Positions 14,131 through 18,475 of a stretch of 18,475 nucleotides of DNA are shown here, one piece after another. The translations under genes and the position numbers were made by a program. Position 1 is the stretch's first letter. Every line of letters starts with the position of its first letter. Under the pieces are notes generated by a model, which was not told where the DNA came from, ran no database searches, and saw only the letters and a program-made list of their open reading frames with translations. The DNA is from Actinomycetota bacterium (GTDB taxonomy: Bacteria; Actinomycetota; Acidimicrobiia; Acidimicrobiales; Ilumatobacteraceae), in NCBI GenBank assembly GCA_026393655.1, contig JAPKZT010000043.1, positions 1-18,475 of the forward strand. Reading direction: 5' to 3'.

Positions 14131-15579
14131 ATGACACTCTCACCGCTCGCTAAACAAACCCGATTTATTGATGGTCTCGGCCAAGCAGAACTTGTTAGTT
14201 CAGGCAAAGTTTCAGCACTCGAACTTCTAGATGCCGCGATTGAAAGAACTGCAGAATTTAATCCGCCGATTAACGCAATCAACATCACATGGTTTGAACA
14301 CGCTCGCGAACTTGCAAAGAAATTCAAAGCAAACTCGAAGCACAAGTTTGGTGGTGTGCCATTTATTTTGAAAGATCTCGGTAGCCCATATGCGGGGCAA
14401 CATATGTCAAACGGCAATATCGCACTTAAGAATGCAAAATATATTGCACCGACAAACTCAGTTCTTGTTCAACGATTTATTGACACGGGTTTAATTACTT
14501 TTGGTCGCTCTAACACTCCAGAGTTTGGCAGTGTGCCAGTCACCGAGCCACTTGCTTGGGGCGCTACCCGAAATCCGTATGATCTTTCGAAATCACCAGG
14601 TGGCTCGAGTGGTGGCAGCGCGGCAGCAGTCGCCGCCGGAATTATTCCGATGGCGCATGCCAGCGATGGCGGCGGCAGTATTCGCGTGCCGGCTTCATGT
14701 TGCGGCCTTGTCGGTTTAAAAACTTCGCAAGGACGAATCTCTCTTGCCCCATTTGGTGACGAAGCAAACTTCAGCGTGCACTTTGCCGTGACCAGAACTG
14801 TTCGCGACACGGCTGCGCTACTCGACGCCACACATGGCCCGGGCGTTGGTGACCGCGTTATCGCCGCCGCACCGACAAGACCATACATGCAAGAAGTTGG
14901 CGCAGACCCGGGCAAACTTCGCATCGGTTTTCTTGATCATCATCCAGTTGGTGGACAAATGGATTCTGAGTGCATCACCGCGGTGCGCGACACTTGCAAA
15001 CTTCTTGAGTCTCTTGGGCATCATGTCGAGAGTTCATGGCCGAAAGCACTTGAGCAAGCAGACTTCTCCGGAAAGTTCACTGCGATGTGGTCTACAAACA
15101 TGTCGATCGCTCGTGATCTTTTGGGTCAAATGCTCGGGCGCGAAGTTGTCAAAGACGACATCGAATTCATGAACTGGGCAATGGCAGAATTCGCCGGCAC
15201 AAAAACCGCAACTGATTACGCCAGATCGGTTGTTGCCGCGGTTAATTATCGGAGACTGGTTCAACAGTGGTGGGCAGATGGCTGGGATCTTTTGGTTACA
15301 TCGACAATGGCGCGACTGCCGATGCCCATCGGCACAATCAAAAACGAACCAGAAAATCAAATGAACTCGCTAAAAATTGCTGGCGAATGGATTCCGTCGA
15401 CACCGCCGTTTAATACGACAGGTCAACCAGCAATCAACGTTCCATTGCAATGGACACCCGAAGGCATTCCAGTTGGCATTCAAATTGTTGCCGCTTATGG
15501 ACGTGAAGATTTATTAATTCGTGTTGCATCACAACTTGAGACTGCCCAACCTTGGGCGCATCGAACGCCAAATCTATAA
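14131..15579 (+). CDS. Amidase signature family hydrolase
   Basis: This 482-residue protein of the amidase-signature family hydrolyses amide bonds with a Ser-cisSer-Lys triad. The catalytic Lys81 is in FILKDLG, the cis-Ser (Ser159) in the signature SPGGSSGGSAAAVAAG, and nucleophile Ser183 in DGGGSIRVPA. Family C-terminal marks are present: WDLLVTST, then FNTTGQPAINVPL and GIPVGIQIVAAYGREDLLIRVA. Length is typical and the triad complete, so it should be active. No signal peptide is seen. The group includes 6-aminohexanoate-cyclic-dimer hydrolase-like and aryl/acyl-amidase-like members, so the substrate cannot be named. GatA is unlikely because no GatB or GatC is nearby. It probably has its own leaderless promoter. 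Its stop overlaps the convergent MFS gene by six bases. Confidence 0.93.
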   Translation: MTLSPLAKQTRFIDGLGQAELVSSGKVSALELLDAAIERTAEFNPPINAINITWFEHARELAKKFKANSKHKFGGVPFILKDLGSPYAGQHMSNGNIALKNAKYIAPTNSVLVQRFIDTGLITFGRSNTPEFGSVPVTEPLAWGATRNPYDLSKSPGGSSGGSAAAVAAGIIPMAHASDGGGSIRVPASCCGLVGLKTSQGRISLAPFGDEANFSVHFAVTRTVRDTAALLDATHGPGVGDRVIAAAPTRPYMQEVGADPGKLRIGFLDHHPVGGQMDSECITAVRDTCKLLESLGHHVESSWPKALEQADFSGKFTAMWSTNMSIARDLLGQMLGREVVKDDIEFMNWAMAEFAGTKTATDYARSVVAAVNYRRLVQQWWADGWDLLVTSTMARLPMPIGTIKNEPENQMNSLKIAGEWIPSTPPFNTTGQPAINVPLQWTPEGIPVGIQIVAAYGREDLLIRVASQLETAQPWAHRTPNL

Positions 15580-16782
15580 AGATTTAGTGAGCGGTCGAAG
15601 AATCGGCTTCGCAAAAACTGCATAACCGACCATCACCACGGCAAAAATAATAAACGGCCCGCGTAAACCAAAATATCGCGCGCAGACTCCGCCGAATGCG
15701 GCGCCAAAAGGCACTACTCCCCACGAAACTGTGCGAAAGGCGGCATTCATTCGACCAAGCATTCGTGTGGGTGTGAGTTGTTGACGAAGTGTTGTATTGA
15801 TGATTGTCCACAGTCCATTACCTATGCCCATCAACACGAACATAATGACTGCAATATATTTATCTGACGTCACAGCAATGCCCACAGATGAAATAGCCCA
15901 AACTCCAAGGGCAAGAGCGATTGTATTTGTTGGCCCGAATCGATTCGAAATTCGCGAAACAAAAAATCTACTAATAATTGTGCCGAGAGCCGAGCCAACA
16001 GAAAGCGCAGTAAAAGTTATGTTACTGCTGTGCAAAATATCTGAAGTATAAAGAACAAGTAACGCACCTGATGCAAAATAAAAAAAGTTAAGCGCTGCCA
16101 AAATAAACGTCAAGCGTCGAAGAACAGCATTGTCACGAAGAAAGCGCACACCGTCGAGCATGTCGTCACGCAATCTTGTGGTTGCTGGCTCAACTGCGTG
16201 AACATCAGGGATGCTCTTGACTAATGCGGCCGAACCGGCAAAAGCAAAAGCATCAGCGACAAATGGCAACGACGACGACGCGTTAAATAAAACGACGCCG
16301 AGTGACGGGCCCACAAATTGAGCGCTCAGCACTTGCACACTTGTAAATCGAGCGTTGGCTGTGAGAAGTTCTTCGGGCTTTACAATGTCAGGGATAATCG
16401 CCTGCGCACAATTTGTATGCAGCGTCTCACAAGTGCCGAGCAAAAAAGAACAGATATATAAAACCCAGATCGAAGTTTGATCGGTGATGATTGATGCGGC
16501 CAAACAGCCAACGATCACAAAGCGCGAAATATCTGCGCCAATCATTAGTTTGCGGCGATCTCGTCGGTCAGAAATTGCGCCTGTTAACAACGAAAATAAA
16601 AGCCACGGCAATTTGGTTGTGATCGTGATTCCTGCAATCAGCACCGGGTCTCGTGTCAGCAACGCCGCCAACAATGGAAACGCCGTAAGAAACATTCCGT
16701 CACCAGTGCACGATGCCGCAACAGATAACCACAGAGATCTAAAGTCTCGCCCGAGCGATTTATTGTTTTTTCGCTCGCTCAT
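15574..16782 (-). CDS. MFS transporter (MFS_3/EntS-like exporter)
   Basis: This 402-residue membrane protein has about ten to twelve hydrophobic segments. The motif-A loop is GAISDRRDRRKLMIG (about 67-81), and it has an early GDGMFLTAFPLLAALLTRDP stretch typical of EntS-like exporters. A middle soluble loop with PATTRLRDDMLDGVRFLR lies before the second half, as in other members. The start is ATG at 16782; upstream sequence shows no strong Shine-Dalgarno. The stop overlaps the amidase stop region by six bases in tail-to-tail arrangement. It is the second MFS_3-type carrier flanking the amidase but is not a close copy of the first. Likely an efflux pump for small molecules; substrate unknown. 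Confidence 0.84.
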   Translation of the reverse strand: MSERKNNKSLGRDFRSLWLSVAASCTGDGMFLTAFPLLAALLTRDPVLIAGITITTKLPWLLFSLLTGAISDRRDRRKLMIGADISRFVIVGCLAASIITDQTSIWVLYICSFLLGTCETLHTNCAQAIIPDIVKPEELLTANARFTSVQVLSAQFVGPSLGVVLFNASSSLPFVADAFAFAGSAALVKSIPDVHAVEPATTRLRDDMLDGVRFLRDNAVLRRLTFILAALNFFYFASGALLVLYTSDILHSSNITFTALSVGSALGTIISRFFVSRISNRFGPTNTIALALGVWAISSVGIAVTSDKYIAVIMFVLMGIGNGLWTIINTTLRQQLTPTRMLGRMNAAFRTVSWGVVPFGAAFGGVCARYFGLRGPFIIFAVVMVGYAVFAKPILRPLTKSL

Positions 16783-16928
16783 GGCTTTGTCTTAACTTAC
16801 TAGTGAAAAATCATTGCACTGATCACTGTGTTGACGCAGGCACTGCGACGAAGCAAATATTGATCGCTCCAGCGATCATTGCGTAGGCGCAGGCACTGCG
16901 ACGAAGCAAATATCGATCGCTCCAGCGA
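16783..16928. other. Intergenic region between sulfatase and MFS genes, mostly repeats
   Basis: This is the longest gene-free stretch in the window (146 bases), between two minus-strand genes. It holds the downstream copy of the 53-base tandem duplication, most of its second copy, and a diverged remnant beginning TCATTGC at 16811. The 30 bases next to the MFS start show no convincing promoter or ribosome site. Confidence 0.6.
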
Positions 16929-16939
16929 TCATTGCGTAG
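16835..16939. repeat. 53-base tandem duplication covering the sulfatase stop codon
   Basis: Copy 16835-16886 and copy 16888-16939 have period 53 and differ at one base (T at 16861, C at 16914). The second copy includes the sulfatase stop (16929-16931) and its last codons; the first copy repeats this stop region downstream of the gene. Each copy carries the hairpin GATCGCT-CC-AGCGATC (16862-16877 and 16915-16930), extended by one pair in the first copy. The hairpins could act in transcription termination or mRNA end protection, though no U-tract follows. Confidence 0.85.
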
Positions 16940-18475
16940 CCATAGCAACGCGGTCGTCGCCTTCAGGGTTGCGCCACGACCGCCCGGCAGGCTCAACAAT
17001 CACGCGCTGCAACGCCGAATCGGTAAATGTAAACGGAGACTCAACACCGCGAATCACCGATGATCCGCGCAAATAACCAACTGTCATACCAAACACACCG
17101 AAGAACACCGGCACGGTCGCAGGTATCGCACCAGAGCCAACTGGCAAGTCGTCATAATACAAAGACACCTCGCCTTTGAAACGACCAGTTGACTTAAATT
17201 CAACTCGCAACGTGTGTACTCCGACTGGCACATCAACTTCTGCTGAAACACAGAAATAATAGAGATCTAAAAAGTTATGAACATAATGCAAGCGGTTGTC
17301 TTTGACGTAAACGGCATAACCCCCTGCGCTACTTCCTTGGGCAATAATCGCACCCTCAACACCAGTTGCAGGCACAGTAACTTCGGCCAAAATATCAAAC
17401 GATCGATTGCGCAAATTCGGTGCAACCAATGGCGGTATCGCACCAATGCCTGGCCGATATTCGTATCGCTCTTGTCGATATCGCTTATCACCGAACTTTC
17501 CTGGTTGATTATTCAGTGGCAGAATTTGTTGCTTGTCGGCGAGATCCCACCACAACGCAATCATCTCTTTCAATTTCTCAGGATGCTGTGAAGCAAGATC
17601 ATTCGTCTCTGCGAGATCTTTTTCAACGTGGTACAACTCCCATTGTTCAGCGTCGAAACTTATATTCGGGTCGGTGCCGTCATAACTTGGCGTGCCAGGC
17701 AAACCAGGCAATTGATGAAACACAACCGCTTTCCATCCGTCGTGATACAACGCGCGCGAACCGAGCATTTCGTAACACTGCGTCACGTGTTTGCTCGGTG
17801 CTTTCGCATCGCTGAGTGTGTGCGCAAAACTCACACCTTCAATTGGCTGCTGTTCAACACCAGCAATATGTGTCGGCGCATCAATACCAATTAGTTCGAG
17901 CAAAGTCGGCATCACATCTACCGAGTGCAAATATTGTGTGCGCACTTCGTTTTTGGCCGCGAGTTTTTTTGGCCAGTGGATAATTAACGGGTCGGTGACC
18001 CCACCCTCGTGAGTTTCACGCTTCCATCGTTTGAACGGTGTGTTGCCTGCCCATGCCCAACCCCACGGATAATGATTGTGTGCCGCTGGCGTGCCGAGTA
18101 AATCAATTCGCTTGATGTTCTCTTCAAGACTTTCCGGCATGAAGTTAAAGAAAAACATTTCATTGAAAGAACCTTTCGGTCCACCTTCAGAACTCGCACC
18201 GTTGTCGCTCATCACGAGAACAATCGTGTTGTCAAGTTCGCCAAGTGACTCAATGTGTTTGATCACTCGACCAACTTGAGCATCGGTGTGAGTCAAGAAA
18301 CCTGCGTAGACCTCCATCATTCGTGCATAAAGTCTTTTCTCATCGGCACCGAGACCCGCCCACTCTGGCACCCAATGTGGTCGCTCGCTTAGAACAGTGT
18401 CGCTCGGCAATAAACCAGATTTTTTCTGTCGTACAAAAACCTCTTCGCGCCATGCATCCCAGCCGTGATCAAACT
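16929..18475 (-). CDS. Arylsulfatase (AtsA-like), N-terminus beyond window
   Basis: The frame is open to the right edge, giving about 514 C-terminal residues of a protein that in related mycobacterial AtsA-like sulfatases is near 780 long. The edge sequence FDHGWDAWREEVF and the later VMSDNGASSEGG (metal-binding Asp-Asn), FNHYPWGWAW-like HNHYPWGWAWAGNTPF, RWKRETHEGG and LHSVDVMPTLLELIGI are sulfatase hallmarks. The formylglycine C-x-P-x-R motif is expected outside the window. After about residue 350 of the fragment comes a beta-sandwich C-terminal domain (GAIIAQGSSAGGYAVYVKDNRLHYVHN, split here by eye into strands). The enzyme removes sulfate from aryl or sugar sulfate esters. The TTG at 18410 is internal, not the start. 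The 3' end is tandemly duplicated. Confidence 0.92.
   Translation of the reverse strand, partial: FDHGWDAWREEVFVRQKKSGLLPSDTVLSERPHWVPEWAGLGADEKRLYARMMEVYAGFLTHTDAQVGRVIKHIESLGELDNTIVLVMSDNGASSEGGPKGSFNEMFFFNFMPESLEENIKRIDLLGTPAAHNHYPWGWAWAGNTPFKRWKRETHEGGVTDPLIIHWPKKLAAKNEVRTQYLHSVDVMPTLLELIGIDAPTHIAGVEQQPIEGVSFAHTLSDAKAPSKHVTQCYEMLGSRALYHDGWKAVVFHQLPGLPGTPSYDGTDPNISFDAEQWELYHVEKDLAETNDLASQHPEKLKEMIALWWDLADKQQILPLNNQPGKFGDKRYRQERYEYRPGIGAIPPLVAPNLRNRSFDILAEVTVPATGVEGAIIAQGSSAGGYAVYVKDNRLHYVHNFLDLYYFCVSAEVDVPVGVHTLRVEFKSTGRFKGEVSLYYDDLPVGSGAIPATVPVFFGVFGMTVGYLRGSSVIRGVESPFTFTDSALQRVIVEPAGRSWRNPEGDDRVAMATQ

Noticed and set aside
14070..14417. 115-codon minus-strand frame opposite the amidase start
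   Set aside because: It lies fully antisense to a well-supported amidase start, has no recognisable domain, and would conflict with the transporter promoter region.
17420..17815. 131-codon plus-strand frame inside the sulfatase
   Set aside because: It is antisense to clear sulfatase sequence and has no domain; long shadow frames are expected here.
18408..18410. TTG as the true sulfatase start
   Set aside because: The frame stays open upstream and encodes conserved sulfatase sequence (FDHGWDAWREE), so the gene continues past the window edge.

Overview
The window looks like part of a compact, mid-GC actinobacterial genome, most plausibly a free-living aquatic member of the Acidimicrobiia (an Ilumatobacteraceae-type lineage). 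This is inferred from gene content and style, not from a marker gene. The evidence is an F420-type luciferase-like oxidoreductase, GTG and TTG starts, probable leaderless promoters, tail-to-tail and stop/start overlaps, a FumA-type fumarase, a mycobacterial AtsA-like sulfatase and a set of acyl-CoA enzymes resembling the actinobacterial ethylmalonyl-CoA pathway. No rRNA, tRNA, CRISPR array, transposase or phage gene was seen. No gene-free stretch exceeds 300 bases; the longest is 146 bases (16783-16928).

Layout. 1-235 is the C-terminal end of a left-handed beta-helix sugar acyltransferase, probably the edge of a surface-glycan cluster. 318-6259 holds three proteins resembling late steps of the ethylmalonyl-CoA pathway: a short MaoC protein (candidate mesaconyl-CoA hydratase), a long acyl-CoA dehydrogenase (candidate methylsuccinyl-CoA dehydrogenase) and a CitE-like lyase (candidate L-malyl-CoA/beta-methylmalyl-CoA lyase). 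Interleaved with them are a membrane flippase-like protein, a HAD hydrolase and an eIF2B-fold protein. 6299-8954 is a plus-strand run of a redoxin-fold protein without CxxC, class I fumarase and an HNH/zinc protein whose GTG start overlaps the fumarase stop. 8937-14073 is a minus-strand run, in transcription order: MFS transporter, single-subunit molybdopterin oxidoreductase, SGNH lipoprotein, F420-type oxidoreductase. 14131-15579 is an amidase, followed tail-to-tail by a second MFS transporter (15574-16782) and then a large sulfatase cut by the right edge (16929-18475).

How the genes may work together. The dehydrogenase, hydratase and lyase could carry methylsuccinyl-CoA through mesaconyl-CoA and beta-methylmalyl-CoA to propionyl-CoA and glyoxylate. 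The same lyase could join glyoxylate and acetyl-CoA, giving acetyl-CoA assimilation without a glyoxylate shunt. The pathway-defining crotonyl-CoA carboxylase/reductase and ethylmalonyl-CoA mutase are not in the window, so this is a hypothesis.

Most notable oddities: an apparent in-frame loss of about 20 residues in the dehydrogenase middle domain; Asn where the hydratase family normally has its catalytic Asp; and short tandem or inverted repeats at three gene 3' ends, two of which duplicate the stop-codon region. One repeat hairpin carries a perfect TATAAT on the minus strand.
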